Source of the DNA: Bacteroidaceae bacterium
Lineage (GTDB): Bacteria; Bacteroidota; Bacteroidia; Bacteroidales; Bacteroidaceae
Assembly: GCA_017526905.1 (NCBI GenBank)
Contig: JAFXQT010000018.1
Span: 1 to 59,419, forward strand
Length of the DNA: 59,419 nt
Direction: 5' to 3'
Made by a program: the position numbers and the translations under genes. Below are positions 15,040-24,462 of this stretch, piece by piece (the first letter of the stretch is position 1; the number at the start of each line of letters is the position of its first letter). The notes beneath the pieces were generated by a model. The model saw only the letters and a program-made list of their open reading frames with translations, did no database searches and had not been told where the DNA came from.

Positions 15040-15755
15040 AGTTGTTCTTTTTTGATGTTTCTATCTTTTTGTTTGCTTTCGTTGTTGGTTGTGGGGGCCC
15101 CGCCCACGATGATGACAAATTCGCCGCGTGGCTCGTGCTCCTGGAAATGAGTCAATGCCTCCTGCATGGTGCCGCGCACGGTCTGTTCGTGCATCTTGCT
15201 GATTTCGCGGCACACGGCCACGGGGCGGTCCTGGCCGAAGACTTCGGCAAACTGCTGGAGGGTCTTGACCACGCGGTGGGGCGATTCGTAGAAGATGATG
15301 GTGCGCGTCTCGGCGGCCAGTTGCTGGAGGCGCGTCTGGCGCCCTTTCTTCTGTGGCAGGAAGCCTTCAAAACAGAACTTGTCGCAGGGCAGTCCCGAAC
15401 TGACCAGCGCAGGGACGAATGCAGTGGCGCCAGGCAGGCAGCTGACCTCGATGCCGGCACGGATGGCCTCGCGCGCCACCAAGAAGCCGGGGTCGCTGAT
15501 GCCGGGCGTGCCAGCGTCGCTGATGACGGCCACGTCGGCACCCGCCAACAAGCGCTCAACGATTTGATGCACAGTCTGGTGCTCGTTGAACTTGTGGTAG
15601 GATAGCATGGGCTGGTGAATATCAAAATGCTTCAGCAGCAGACCGCTGGTGCGCGTGTCTTCTGCCAGGATGAGATCCACCTCTTTCAGCACCCGAAGTG
15701 CGCGGAGCGTGATGTCCTCAAGGTTGCCCACAGGGGTCGGTATCAAGTAAAGCAT
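15036..15755 (-). CDS. rsmI: RsmI, 16S rRNA 2'-O-methyltransferase (C1402)
   Basis: 239 residues. Methylates the ribose of C1402 in the 16S decoding centre using SAM. The tetrapyrrole-methylase fold is evident: [15 protein letters not shown] at the N-terminus, [20 protein letters not shown] (SAM loop, about 78-90) and [11 protein letters not shown]. The ATG at 15755 is preferred over an upstream TTG that would lie inside the -7 box. The first gene of the rsmI-lipoprotein-hflX run. Confidence 0.94.
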   Translation of the reverse strand: MLYLIPTPVGNLEDITLRALRVLKEVDLILAEDTRTSGLLLKHFDIHQPMLSYHKFNEHQTVHQIVERLLAGADVAVISDAGTPGISDPGFLVAREAIRAGIEVSCLPGATAFVPALVSSGLPCDKFCFEGFLPQKKGRQTRLQQLAAETRTIIFYESPHRVVKTLQQFAEVFGQDRPVAVCREISKMHEQTVRGTMQEALTHFQEHEPRGEFVIIVGGAPTTNNESKQKDRNIKKEQL

Positions 15756-15758
15756 ATA

Positions 15759-15766
15759 CAAAGGTA
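15759..15766 (-). promoter_or_regulatory. -7 box for rsmI, very close to the start codon
   Basis: Minus-strand TACCTTTG ends only 3 bp before the rsmI ATG, which would make the transcript leaderless or nearly so. No clear -33 partner, so confidence is moderate. Confidence 0.4.
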
Positions 15767-15837
15767 GGTATTCCTTTGCATATAGCGTGCACGCACGAGC
15801 AGAATTTAACAGATTTTGGAATTTTTATGCCTTTTTC

Positions 15838-15868
15838 TTGTTCCAAACAGGAGAAAAGCGTACTTTTG
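15838..15868 (+). promoter_or_regulatory. Promoter of tdk
   Basis: TTG at 15838-15840, 20 bp, TACTTTTG at 15861-15868. This full consensus decides the tdk start: frames beginning before it cannot be translated from this transcript. Confidence 0.75.
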
Positions 15869-15892
15869 TCGGCCAACATAACGGCACTTGAC

Positions 15893-16480
15893 ATGAACGA
15901 AAGGGACTATAACGGTGAAATGATGCGTCGTGGGCGCATCGAGGTGATTTGCGGCTCGATGTTCTCCGGCAAGACGGAGGAACTGATCCGGCGCATGAAG
16001 CGTGCTAAGTTTGCCAAGCAGAAGGTGGAGATATTCAAACCTGCCATTGATACCCGCTACAGCGAGGAGGATGTGGTGAGCCATGAGGGCAACAGTATCC
16101 AATCCACCCCGGTGGAGAGCAGCGCCAGCATCCTGCTGATGGGCTCGGACACGGATGTGATAGGTGTGGACGAGGCGCAGTTCTTTGATGCAGGCATCGT
16201 GGATGTGTGCAACGAGCTGGCGTCGCGAGGCGTGCGCGTGATTGTGGCCGGACTGGATCTCGACTTCAAAGGGAACCCATTCGGCCCGATGCCCAACCTA
16301 TGTGCCATAGCCGATGAGGTAACGAAGGTGCATGCCATCTGTGTGCACTGTGGCGCTTTGGCTTATGTGAGCCACCGCATCGTGGCTGGCGACAAGCAGG
16401 TGATGCTGGGTGAGACGCATGAGTACGAGCCGCTGTGCCGCGAGTGCTATGCGAAGGCTACGGGGAAGACAGAAGATTGA
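15893..16480 (+). CDS. tdk: Thymidine kinase
   Basis: 195 residues. Phosphorylates thymidine in the salvage pathway. P-loop [10 protein letters not shown] (about residues 20-29), DEAQFFD (about 93-99, with the catalytic Glu in the family) and a zinc site formed by CVHC and CREC near the C-terminus. The ATG at 15893 is chosen because it follows the tdk promoter by 24 bp; the upstream extension is not translated. Type II (TK1-like) enzyme, usual length. Confidence 0.95.
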   Translation: MNERDYNGEMMRRGRIEVICGSMFSGKTEELIRRMKRAKFAKQKVEIFKPAIDTRYSEEDVVSHEGNSIQSTPVESSASILLMGSDTDVIGVDEAQFFDAGIVDVCNELASRGVRVIVAGLDLDFKGNPFGPMPNLCAIADEVTKVHAICVHCGALAYVSHRIVAGDKQVMLGETHEYEPLCRECYAKATGKTED

Positions 16481-16643
16481 GCACTGAAGATAGTAGGTTG
16501 GAGGTTGAGGCTTCTCTCATCCCTCTCTCCTCCATGCCTTACATCTTCATCCCTCTCTCCTTCATCGTTCACCCCTTTACCCTTCGATACTCCCTCTTCC
16601 TTCAATCTTCAATATCCAATTTTCAATCTCCTTTGTTTTCCCG
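16481..16643. other. Pyrimidine-rich low-complexity spacer
   Basis: The plus strand has repeated TCATCCCTCTCTCC and TTCAATC-type tracts (CTTCAATATCCAATTTTCA near 16610). It has the appearance of a decayed simple repeat and no coding potential. A similar TTCAATCTCC stretch occurs at 51163-51182. Confidence 0.5.
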
Positions 16644-17963
16644 ATGTTTGATCGTCCGATTACTTTTGACAGCTTTATCCGCGGCCTGATGGCTGTGTTG
16701 ATACTTGTGGGACTGGGCTACGTGCTCAACCTGCTGAGCAGCGTGTTGCTCCCGTTCTTTATAGCGTGGCTGCTGGCTTACCTGCTTTATCCGCTGGTGT
16801 CGTTCCTGCAGTACCGTTGCCGCTTGCGCTTTCGTGTACCTTGCATCATTCTGGCTTTCTTGATTGTGCTGACGGCGTTGGCCGGCTTGTGCCTGTTGGT
16901 GGTGCCGCCCACGATCGAGGAGTTTTCAAAGCTGAGTGGTTTGCTGGCACAGTTCTCGAAGCGTTATCTGGGCGACACGGACGTGGCTCCGTATCTGGAG
17001 CGCTTCTTCAACGACTTCGCACAGAAGTACCAGAAGGACTTGCTCAACCTGGTGCATGAAAAGAGCGTGATTGATGCCCTGCAGGGCATACTGGGGCAGG
17101 CCTGGAACTTGGTGACAGGGGCCGTGGGCATCGTCATCGGTCTGCTGGGGTCGGTCATCGTGCTGTTGTACATGTTCTTTATCCTGATGGACTACGAGAG
17201 CATTTGCAACGGGTGGGTGAACCTGGTGCCGCAGAAGAGCCGTTCCTTTGCCGTGCAACTGGTTGAGGATGTGAAGAATGGAATGAATGCCTACTTCCGT
17301 GGGCAGGGCCTGATTGCCTTCTTGGTGGGGGTGCTGTTCAGTATCGGTTTCCTCATCATTGATTTTCCCATGGCCATTGGCCTGGGCATGTTCATCGGAT
17401 TGCTCAACCTTGTACCCTACTTGCAGACGGTGGGCCTGATTCCGGCCGTTATGCTGGCTTTGCTCAAGTCTGCCAATACGGGCGAGAATTTCTGGTGGAT
17501 CCTGTTCCTGGCCTTCTTGGTGTTCCTGGTGGTGCAGACCATTCAGGACATGGTGCTCACGCCTAAGATTATGGGCCACCAGATGGGGCTGAACCCCGCA
17601 GTGATTCTGCTCTCGCTCTCGGTGTGGGGCAGTTTGCTGGGCTTCATCGGCCTGATTATAGCCTTACCGCTGACCACGCTGATGATTTCGTACTACCGTC
17701 GGTTCATTCTTGGTGACCAGGCGGTAGGGCCTGTGTTCAGTTCGGGAAAGGGCAAAGGGGGGCCGGCTACGGCGGCTGTGCCCACGGCACCTGCGGTTGT
17801 CGTGGCCGAGGAAGCTATGGAAAAGCGCCGGCAGCGTCGTCGCCGCAAGCCCAAGGCTTCGGCCGAAGCAGATGTGGCACGTCGCGAAGAACCGGCACCG
17901 GCTGCGACTCAACCGGCACCGTCTTCAAAGCGTGGCAAGAAGAAACCGCAGGATCCACAATAA
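16644..17963 (+). CDS. AI-2E family transporter (PerM-like integral membrane protein)
   Basis: 439 residues with about eight hydrophobic helices: a pair in residues 13-65, one at 70-92, a large cytoplasmic or periplasmic loop, then helices from about 155 to 345. The motif LNLVPYLQTVGLIPAV and the segment PLTTLMISYYRR are typical of the family. Members are linked to autoinducer or small-molecule export, but most substrates are unknown. The last ~85 residues are a basic, Ala/Pro-rich cytoplasmic tail (KRRQRRRRKP) beyond the family core. Confidence 0.9.
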   Translation: MFDRPITFDSFIRGLMAVLILVGLGYVLNLLSSVLLPFFIAWLLAYLLYPLVSFLQYRCRLRFRVPCIILAFLIVLTALAGLCLLVVPPTIEEFSKLSGLLAQFSKRYLGDTDVAPYLERFFNDFAQKYQKDLLNLVHEKSVIDALQGILGQAWNLVTGAVGIVIGLLGSVIVLLYMFFILMDYESICNGWVNLVPQKSRSFAVQLVEDVKNGMNAYFRGQGLIAFLVGVLFSIGFLIIDFPMAIGLGMFIGLLNLVPYLQTVGLIPAVMLALLKSANTGENFWWILFLAFLVFLVVQTIQDMVLTPKIMGHQMGLNPAVILLSLSVWGSLLGFIGLIIALPLTTLMISYYRRFILGDQAVGPVFSSGKGKGGPATAAVPTAPAVVVAEEAMEKRRQRRRRKPKASAEADVARREEPAPAATQPAPSSKRGKKKPQDPQ

Positions 17964-18049
17964 TGGCCTCTAATGATTTCTTAAAGGGCCCTTCGCAGGT
18001 GCGTGAACGAGACAGATTTGCAGTAGAATGCAAAAAGTGGGCCGAAAAG

Positions 18050-18080
18050 TTTGGTGGTTCATAAAAAGTTCGTACCTTTG
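18050..18080 (+). promoter_or_regulatory. Promoter of tRNA-Lys
   Basis: TTTG at 18050-18053, 19 bp, TACCTTTG at 18073-18080, 19 bp before the tRNA 5' end. Confidence 0.75.
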
Positions 18081-18099
18081 CACCCGCTTTTAGGGGAAT

Positions 18100-18172
18100 G
18101 ATCCGCTAGCTCAGCTGGTAGAGCACAACACTTTTAATGTTGGGGTCTTGGGTTCGAGCCCCAAGCGGATCA
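18100..18172 (+). tRNA. tRNA-Lys (anticodon TTT)
   Basis: 73 bases folding as a full cloverleaf: acceptor GATCCGC/GCGGATC, D arm GCTC/GAGC with AGCTGGTA loop, anticodon stem CAACA/TGTTG with loop CTTTTAA (TTT at 18133-18135), T arm TTGGG/CCCAA with TTCGAGC loop, discriminator A. CCA is not encoded. It has its own promoter and a terminator directly after. Confidence 0.98.
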
Positions 18173-18173
18173 C

Positions 18174-18199
18174 AAAAAGGAGGCCATGGCCTCCTTTTT
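18174..18199 (+). terminator. Terminator of tRNA-Lys
   Basis: 26-bp perfect palindrome AAAAAGGAGGCCA / TGGCCTCCTTTTT ending in a T tract two bases after the tRNA. Confidence 0.9.
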
Positions 18200-18739
18200 G
18201 CTTTCCTTGGTTGAAGTGTCAAGACGTTGGAAACGTCTCCTCTCAGTAACCGCAGTGTCCGAGGACCTGCGGGTGTTTTAGGGGTATGGAATGCGCCCAG
18301 ACGGGGTGCCCCAGTGTGCTGGGCGACTCTTTCAGGGTTGATAGCTATGCAGTGGCCAATCCTTGTGGCCTCGCTACGAACGTACTCACGGTTATTGATA
18401 GGGGAGCGCGCTGGTTTTGTTAGTGGTGCGTTGGCGGATCATTACGTCTTCCGTTTTGCTTCCCACCGGTACATACTCCACGATGTTGGGGAGCAATTGT
18501 TTTGGCACGGCAACCACAAGTGTAAGCCTCCGTAGCCATCAGTGCTTGTCTGCGTAGCCATCAGTGTTTGTCCGCGCGGACAAATGATTTTGTCCGCGCA
18601 GACAAATGCTCGTGCCTGCCGGGTCAAAATGCAAGTGTGGTTGGCATGGGGCAAAAAACTCTTGCATCCATCCGAAAAGGGCGGTTGGATGAACGAGGTG
18701 GTGCGGAGAGGGTGGGGCAGTACTTACGAGCGGGCGGAA
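18200..18739. other. 540-bp intergenic region
   Basis: Between the tRNA terminator and the pssA stop I find no gene. The main content is a 22-bp-period tandem array at 18531-18618. Confidence 0.5.
18531..18618 (+). repeat. Four-unit 22-bp tandem array
   Basis: Units at 18531, 18553, 18575 and 18597. Units 1 and 2 (both starting CGTAGCCATCAGTG) differ at 2 of 22 positions. Units 3 and 4 (CGCGGACAAATG, CGCAGACAAATG) match each other at about 16 of 22. The unit 2-3 boundary forms TTTGTCCGCGCGGACAAA, an 18-bp palindrome, followed by a near copy. No spacers, so not a CRISPR. Confidence 0.75.
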
Positions 18740-19444
18740 TCAGTGGGTGCCTGCCGGCTGAAACTTCCATACGATGATGGAGAGCAGGATGTACCAGAGA
18801 ATAATGGCGAACGGGGCGCTCAATCCAAGCGGAAGGAGCAGGACGCTGCCAGCCAGGAAAATGTACTTGACGCGGTTGTCGGCCCATGACAAGTTCTTGA
18901 ACTTCAGTGCGAATAGCGGAATCTCGGCCACCAGCAGGAAGGAGAACATGAGCATGAACAGGAAGAGGAATACGGCATTGAACCGGCCGCTGCACAGGAA
19001 ACTGAACTGGCTGACGATGAGCGAACCCCAGAATAATGCGTTGGCGGGGGTAGGTAGGCCGATGAAACTACTGCTCTGGCGCGGGTCTATGTTGAACTTG
19101 GCCAGTCGCAGGGCCGAAAAGGCAGCCATGACAAAGGCAGTGTAGGGCAGGAAGCCTTCCAAAGGCTGGAGCCATACGGGATATTGCACGTAGCGGAACA
19201 GGGCGAACACCATGGCCGAGGGGGCTACGCCGAAGGTGACCACGTCGGCCAGCGAGTCCAGTTCTTTGCCAATGGGCGAGCAGTAGCCGATGAGGCGAGC
19301 GGTCATGCCGTCGAAAAAGTCGAACACGGCACCGATGATGATGAGCAGCAGTGCCCAGCGGAAGTGGTCGTGAAAGGCTGCACCTGTGGCCATGCAACCG
19401 CAGATGAGGTTGCAGCAAGTAAGGGTGTTGGGGAGGAACTTCAT
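18740..19444 (-). CDS. pssA: CDP-diacylglycerol--serine O-phosphatidyltransferase
   Basis: 234 residues. Makes phosphatidylserine from CDP-diacylglycerol and serine in the membrane. The CDP-alcohol phosphotransferase motif D-G-x2-A-R-x8-G-x3-D-x3-D is seen as [12 protein letters not shown]...GKELDSLAD (about residues 41-68). Six or so hydrophobic helices follow. The start overlaps the psd stop by 4 bp, so both enzymes for phosphatidylethanolamine synthesis are translated together. Usual length for the family. Confidence 0.95.
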   Translation of the reverse strand: MKFLPNTLTCCNLICGCMATGAAFHDHFRWALLLIIIGAVFDFFDGMTARLIGYCSPIGKELDSLADVVTFGVAPSAMVFALFRYVQYPVWLQPLEGFLPYTAFVMAAFSALRLAKFNIDPRQSSSFIGLPTPANALFWGSLIVSQFSFLCSGRFNAVFLFLFMLMFSFLLVAEIPLFALKFKNLSWADNRVKYIFLAGSVLLLPLGLSAPFAIILWYILLSIIVWKFQPAGTH

Positions 19445-20133
19445 AAGCGTGCAATGATGGTTTCGTTGCCTGTCACCTTCTGTCCCACATGTACCAGGGG
19501 CTTGGTGCCCAGCGGCAGGTACACGTCGACGCGGGAGCCGAACTTGATGAAGCCGAGGTGCTCGTCGATGTAGCAGTTCTCGCCTTGGCTGGGGTAGGTG
19601 ACGATGCGGCGTGCCACGGCTCCGGCAATCTGGCGGCAGAGAATTTCATGGCCTTCGGGGGTGGCGATGACCACGGTGCTGCGTTCGTTGTCGGTGCTGG
19701 CCTTGGGCAGCCATGCAGCCTGGAAGCGACCGTTGTGGTGCTGGATGAGTTTGATGGTTCCGTCGGCCGGAATCCAGTTGGCAAGCACGTTGAACAGGCT
19801 CATGAAGATGCTCACCATGAGGCGCCGGTCGTGGAAGTACTCGTTCTCCTCGACCTCTTCAACGACGACCACCTTGCCGTCGGCCGAGGCCACAACGACC
19901 CCTTCCGTGTCGCCGTTGAACAGCCGGATGGGGCAGCGGAAGAAGTTTACTATTATAAGGTAGATGGTGCCGCAGATGGCTACAACTACCCAAAATAAGG
20001 GGCTGCTGAAGCCAAAGGCATAGCCGATGGCGAGGCACATAAGGGCCATGACGATGCCGCCCCCCACCAGTGTGTGGGTGCCTTCGCTGTGCAGTCTGAT
20101 GTTTTTCTTTATCTTGCCAAGTTGTCTTACCAT
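19441..20133 (-). CDS. psd: Phosphatidylserine decarboxylase
   Basis: 230 residues. Converts phosphatidylserine to phosphatidylethanolamine. The self-cleavage site that yields the pyruvoyl group is at [10 protein letters not shown] (about residues 196-205, Gly-Ser), the short-form (archaeal-like) Psd type. An N-terminal pair of helices (about 20-60) anchors it in the membrane. Has a full promoter at 20170-20199 and is directly followed by pssA, which supplies its substrate. Confidence 0.95.
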   Translation of the reverse strand: MVRQLGKIKKNIRLHSEGTHTLVGGGIVMALMCLAIGYAFGFSSPLFWVVVAICGTIYLIIVNFFRCPIRLFNGDTEGVVVASADGKVVVVEEVEENEYFHDRRLMVSIFMSLFNVLANWIPADGTIKLIQHHNGRFQAAWLPKASTDNERSTVVIATPEGHEILCRQIAGAVARRIVTYPSQGENCYIDEHLGFIKFGSRVDVYLPLGTKPLVHVGQKVTGNETIIARL

Positions 20134-20169
20134 GAGTTAATCGTAGGGCATTTTCTGCCTTTCGTTGGA

Positions 20170-20199
20170 CAAAAGTAGTCATTATTTGTGTAGGAGCAA
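20170..20199 (-). promoter_or_regulatory. Promoter of psd-pssA
   Basis: Minus-strand TTG (20199-20197), 19 bp, TACTTTTG (20177-20170). Divergent from the dnaE promoter, whose -33 element starts 17 bp further on. Confidence 0.7.
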
Positions 20200-20215
20200 A
20201 AAAAAGTGTCCCTTT

Positions 20216-20247
20216 TTTGGCAGTTTGGCGGAAGATTTGTACTTTTA
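20216..20247 (+). promoter_or_regulatory. Promoter of dnaE
   Basis: TTTG at 20216-20219, 20 bp, TACTTTTA at 20240-20247 (last base deviates from TAnnTTTG). It supports the dnaE start at 20269 rather than an in-frame ATG at 20206 that lies before the promoter. Confidence 0.55.
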
Positions 20248-20268
20248 TGCCCGTTTTTGAAACTTCTT

Positions 20269-23200
20269 ATGCAGGATTTCGTCCATTTACACGTTCATAC
20301 GCAGTATTCACTGCTCGACGGTCAGGCCAGTATTCCCAAACTGGTCGATAAGGCCGTGCGCGACGGTATGCCGGGCATGGCTGTAACCGACCACGGAAAC
20401 ATGATGGGGATAAAAGAGTTCTTCAACTACGTGAAGAAGAAGAACGGGAAACTGAAGGAGGAGGGGAAGCCGCTGTTCAAGCCCATTTTCGGGTGCGAGA
20501 TGTATGTGGCCAACCGCCTGATGACGGACAGGGATCCCAATGCCGGCGACAACAAACGTTACCACCTGATTGTGCTGGCCAAGAACGAGGTGGGCTATCA
20601 TAACCTGATCAAGTTGGTGTCCGACTCGTGGACCAAGGGCTTTTATGTCCGCCCCCGCACCGACCACGAACAGTTGGAAAAGCACCACGAGGGGCTGATT
20701 GTATGCTCGGCGTGTCTGGCTGGAGAGGTGGCTCGATTCATCAACAACGGAAACGTGGCACAGGCCGAGGAGACCATTCAGTGGTACAAGCGCTTGTTTG
20801 GCGAGGACTACTACCTGGAAATCATGCGGCATGAAGTGAAAGATCCCCATCAGCGGGCCAACCGCGAGACTTTCCCCTTGCAGCAGCAAGCCAATCAGGT
20901 AATTCTGGAAATGGCCAAAAAGCATGGCGTGAAGGTGGTGGCTACCAACGATGTGCACTTTGTTGACGAGGAGAATGCCGAGGCGCACGACCGGCTGATC
21001 TGTCTGGCCACCAACCGCGACCTGGACGACCCGAAACGAATGCTCTACACCAAGCAGGAGTGGTTCAAGACTACCGACGAGATGCGTGCCATCTTTGCCG
21101 ATGTGCCTGAAACACTCACCAATACCATGGAGATATTGGACAAGGTAGAGGTGTACAGCATTGACCATGCCCCCATCATGCCCAACTTTTCCATTCCGAA
21201 ATGGTTCGGCACAGAGGAGGAATACAGGCAGCGTTTCACGCCGCAACAGCTGATAGATGAGTTTACTCACGACGAGAACGGCAATGTGGTGTGCTCGGAA
21301 GAGGAAGGGCTGAAAAAGGTGGACAAACTGGGCGGAGTGGACAAACTGTACCGCCTGAAGCTGGAGGCCGATTATCTGAAGCACCTTACCTACGAGGGGG
21401 CTAAACGTGTGTATGGCGAGCCCCTGAGCCAGGAGGTGGATGACCGGCTGCGCTTCGAACTGCATGTGATGAAGACGATGGGTTTTCCGGGCTACTTCCT
21501 CATTGTGCAGGACTATATCAATGCCGCTCGCTACGAACTGGGGGTGAGTGTGGGACCTGGGCGTGGCTCGGCTGCCGGCAGCGCCGTGGCCTTCAGCCTG
21601 GGCATAACGCTGGTGGACCCCATCAAGTACGACTTGCTGTTTGAGCGTTTCCTCAACCCCGACCGTATATCGCTGCCTGATATCGATGTGGACTTCGACG
21701 ACGACGGACGTGGAAAGGTGTTGTCGTGGGTGACGCAGAAATACGGCGAGCCAAACGTGGCACACATTATTACTTATGGCACCATGGCCACAAAAACGGC
21801 ACTGAAGGATGTGGCCCGTGTGCAGAAACTGCCGTTGGAAATTAGCAACCAACTGTGCAAACTAATACCCGACCGCCTGCCGGCCGGGCCCGATGGCAAG
21901 GTGCCTAAGTTGAACCTGCCCAATGCCATTGCGGCTGTGCCCGAGCTGCAACAGGCCGAGGCCTCGCCCAACGAACTGATTGCAACCACCGTGAAGTATG
22001 CCAAGATGCTGGAGGGGAATGTGCGCAATACCGGTGTGCATGCCTGCGGCGTGATCATCTGCCGGGACCCAGTGGATGCGTGGGTGCCGGTTTCGACAGC
22101 CGAGGACAAGGAAACGGGCGAGAAGATGATTTGCACACAGTATGAAGGCTCGGTCATCGAGGATACGGGGCTGATCAAGATGGACTTCCTCGGGCTGAAG
22201 ACACTCAGTATCATCAAGGAGGCATTGGCCAACATCAAGCTCAGTCTGGGCATCGACATCAACATAGAGAATATCGACATAAGCGATCCGGCCACCTATC
22301 AGCTTTATTGCGACGGCCTGACGGTGGGTACCTTCCAGTTTGAATCGGCCGGCATGCAAAAGTACCTGAGGGAACTGCAGCCTTCCACCTTCGAAGACCT
22401 CATCGCCATGAACGCCCTGTACCGACCAGGTCCCATGGACTATATCCCCGATTTCATCGACAGAAAGACAGGACGCAAGCCCGTGGTGTATGATATCCCG
22501 TGCATGGAGAAGTACCTCAAGGACACGTACGGAATCACAGTCTATCAGGAACAGGTGATGTTGCTCAGTCGTCAGTTGGCAAACTTCACCCATGGCGAGA
22601 GTGACACCTTGCGCAAGGCCATGGGTAAGAAACTGATAGAGAAACTGAACCATCTGCATCCCAAATTCATTGAGGGTGGCGTGGCCAACGGGCACGATCC
22701 CAAGGTGCTGGAAAAGATTTGGTCCGACTGGGAGAAATTCGCATCCTATGCCTTCAACAAGAGTCACGCCACATGCTATTCGTGGGTGGCCTATCAGACA
22801 GCCTGGCTCAAGGCCAATTTCCCCGCACACTATATGGCAGCTGTGATGAGCTGTAGCCAGAACAACATAGTGGACATCACCAAGCTGATGGCCGAGTGCA
22901 AGCAGCTGGGCATACCCATCAAGGGGCCGGACGTGAATTACAGCCGCCACCTGTTCAGTGTGGACGTGGAGGGCAACATCCGCTTCGGGTTGGGCGCCAT
23001 CAAGGGCTTGGGCGAGGCTGCCGCCGAAGCCATACTGGAGGAACGCGAGAAGAACGGCATGTTCAAGGATGTGTTCGATTTTGTGCAGCGTATCCGAATA
23101 CCAATGGTGAAGAAGAGCGGCGTGGAAAGCCTGGCACTGGCGGGAGCCCTGGACTCCTTCGGCCTGCAACGCGAGCAATACTTCGCCCTGACACCCAAGG

Positions 23201-23991
23201 GCGAGCCCTTCCTGGATGCGTTGATTCGCCATGGCTCGTTGTTCCAGGAAAGCCAGCAGGAAGCGGCCAACTCGCTCTTCGGCGATACCGAGATGGTTGA
23301 AGTGGCCACCCCTGTGCCGCCTACCAACTATAATGAATGGAGCATGCTGGAGCGCCTGAACAAGGAACGCGACCTGGTGGGCATCTATCTGTCGGCACAC
23401 CCGCTGGACAACTATGCTACCATTATCAACGACGTGTGCAATGTGTCGTGCATGCAGTTGTCGCAAGGTCTGGAACCCTTCCTGAACCAGCAGGTGCAGT
23501 TCGGTGGCATCGTTACTGAGGTGCGTCGGGGCACCACCAAGAAAGGACAGCCCTACGGCATTACGATTGTTGAGGACTACAGCGGGACGTACGAGATTGC
23601 ATTGTTCAGCCAGAACTGGACCACATGGGGCGCCTATATGGATGTGGGCAATGCGCTGTTCGTCACAGGCAATGTGCAGCCTTCGCGCTTCGGCAACCGC
23701 TTGGAACTGAGCATCGGCGGCATCCAGTTCCTGTCCGATGTTAATGACAATATGATAGAAAGCATCACGGTGACCATTCCCTTGACAAAACTGACCGACG
23801 ACTTGGTGCTGTCTATGGCCGAAGTGGCGTCGAAGTCGCCAGGGCGTGTGGCGCTGAAGTTCCATATCATTGATCCTGAGGGCCGAATGAACTTGAAGCT
23901 GCAAAGCCGGGAGACGAGAATTACGTTGTCGGCCGAGTTCATGAATATGATAAAGAGTCATCCGGATTTCAGCTATTCCATCAATGAGTGA
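20269..23991 (+). CDS. dnaE: DNA polymerase III alpha subunit
   Basis: 1240 residues, the replicative polymerase subunit. PHP domain at the N-terminus (HLHVHTQYSLLDG, TDHGNMMG). Polymerase palm with GPGRGSAAGSAVAF and the catalytic PDIDVDFDDDGRG (about residues 465-478). YRPGPMDYIPDF follows, then the tandem helix-hairpin-helix region and an OB fold near 1080 (QVQFGGIVTEVRRGTTKKGQ). The PHP histidine/aspartate set is largely kept, so a residual proofreading or structural metal site is possible. Start chosen from the promoter position. Followed by trxA. Confidence 0.98.
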   Translation: MQDFVHLHVHTQYSLLDGQASIPKLVDKAVRDGMPGMAVTDHGNMMGIKEFFNYVKKKNGKLKEEGKPLFKPIFGCEMYVANRLMTDRDPNAGDNKRYHLIVLAKNEVGYHNLIKLVSDSWTKGFYVRPRTDHEQLEKHHEGLIVCSACLAGEVARFINNGNVAQAEETIQWYKRLFGEDYYLEIMRHEVKDPHQRANRETFPLQQQANQVILEMAKKHGVKVVATNDVHFVDEENAEAHDRLICLATNRDLDDPKRMLYTKQEWFKTTDEMRAIFADVPETLTNTMEILDKVEVYSIDHAPIMPNFSIPKWFGTEEEYRQRFTPQQLIDEFTHDENGNVVCSEEEGLKKVDKLGGVDKLYRLKLEADYLKHLTYEGAKRVYGEPLSQEVDDRLRFELHVMKTMGFPGYFLIVQDYINAARYELGVSVGPGRGSAAGSAVAFSLGITLVDPIKYDLLFERFLNPDRISLPDIDVDFDDDGRGKVLSWVTQKYGEPNVAHIITYGTMATKTALKDVARVQKLPLEISNQLCKLIPDRLPAGPDGKVPKLNLPNAIAAVPELQQAEASPNELIATTVKYAKMLEGNVRNTGVHACGVIICRDPVDAWVPVSTAEDKETGEKMICTQYEGSVIEDTGLIKMDFLGLKTLSIIKEALANIKLSLGIDINIENIDISDPATYQLYCDGLTVGTFQFESAGMQKYLRELQPSTFEDLIAMNALYRPGPMDYIPDFIDRKTGRKPVVYDIPCMEKYLKDTYGITVYQEQVMLLSRQLANFTHGESDTLRKAMGKKLIEKLNHLHPKFIEGGVANGHDPKVLEKIWSDWEKFASYAFNKSHATCYSWVAYQTAWLKANFPAHYMAAVMSCSQNNIVDITKLMAECKQLGIPIKGPDVNYSRHLFSVDVEGNIRFGLGAIKGLGEAAAEAILEEREKNGMFKDVFDFVQRIRIPMVKKSGVESLALAGALDSFGLQREQYFALTPKGEPFLDALIRHGSLFQESQQEAANSLFGDTEMVEVATPVPPTNYNEWSMLERLNKERDLVGIYLSAHPLDNYATIINDVCNVSCMQLSQGLEPFLNQQVQFGGIVTEVRRGTTKKGQPYGITIVEDYSGTYEIALFSQNWTTWGAYMDVGNALFVTGNVQPSRFGNRLELSIGGIQFLSDVNDNMIESITVTIPLTKLTDDLVLSMAEVASKSPGRVALKFHIIDPEGRMNLKLQSRETRITLSAEFMNMIKSHPDFSYSINE

Positions 23992-24063
23992 ACTTTGGCA
24001 CGAAGTTTGCTAACTCAAAATATACCTTTTTATATAAACAATCATAATAAAAGACTCAAGACA

Positions 24064-24378
24064 ATGGCACAAGCAATTACAGAAAGTACCTTTGACGGCC
24101 TCCTTGCTCAGGGAAAGCCTATGGTAGTGGATTTCTGGGCTACATGGTGTGGCCCATGCAAGAAAATCGGACCCTACATCGAACAACTGGCCGAGAAGTA
24201 TGCCGACCAGGTGATCGTAGGAAAGGTCGATGTGGACGACAACGACGAACTGGCCATGCGCTTTGGCGTTCGGAACATCCCCACTGTGCTCTTCATCAAG
24301 GACGGACAAGTGGTTGACAAGCAAATCGGAGCTGCGCCGCTGGCCATGCTCGAAGAGAAGATCCAAAAGATTTTGTAA
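24064..24378 (+). CDS. trxA: Thioredoxin
   Basis: 104 residues with the redox site WCGPC (about residues 28-32), DFWATWC before it and the cis-proline segment NIPTVLFIKDG. No signal peptide, so a cytoplasmic disulfide reductase. The start at ATG 24064 gives the usual length; the frame is open to 23995 but that extension is not typical. It lies 72 bp behind dnaE and is followed by a strong terminator. Confidence 0.96.
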   Translation: MAQAITESTFDGLLAQGKPMVVDFWATWCGPCKKIGPYIEQLAEKYADQVIVGKVDVDDNDELAMRFGVRNIPTVLFIKDGQVVDKQIGAAPLAMLEEKIQKIL

Positions 24379-24387
24379 GTAAAGGCA

Positions 24388-24424
24388 CTGAGGGGCGGCA
24401 CTTCGGTTGAGTGCCACCCCTCAG
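24388..24424 (+). terminator. Terminator after trxA
   Basis: CTGAGGGGCGGCACT (24388-24402) pairs with AGTGCCACCCCTCAG (24410-24424) with one mismatch, followed by GTGTTTTG. Confidence 0.85.
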
Positions 24425-24462
24425 GTGTTTTGTATGAATCAACTATAAACGATGCAAAGACT

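Noticed and set aside
18531-18618. CRISPR-like array
   Set aside because: Units are directly adjacent without spacers, only four units, and no cas genes in the window.
20308-21852. Long open frame (514 codons) on the minus strand opposite dnaE
   Set aside because: Mirror of a strongly biased coding sequence; composition has no family match and dnaE is certain on the other strand.
21862-23961. Open frame of 699 codons on the minus strand opposite dnaE
   Set aside because: Same reason; no promoter or ribosome binding site, His/Gln/Leu-rich shadow composition.
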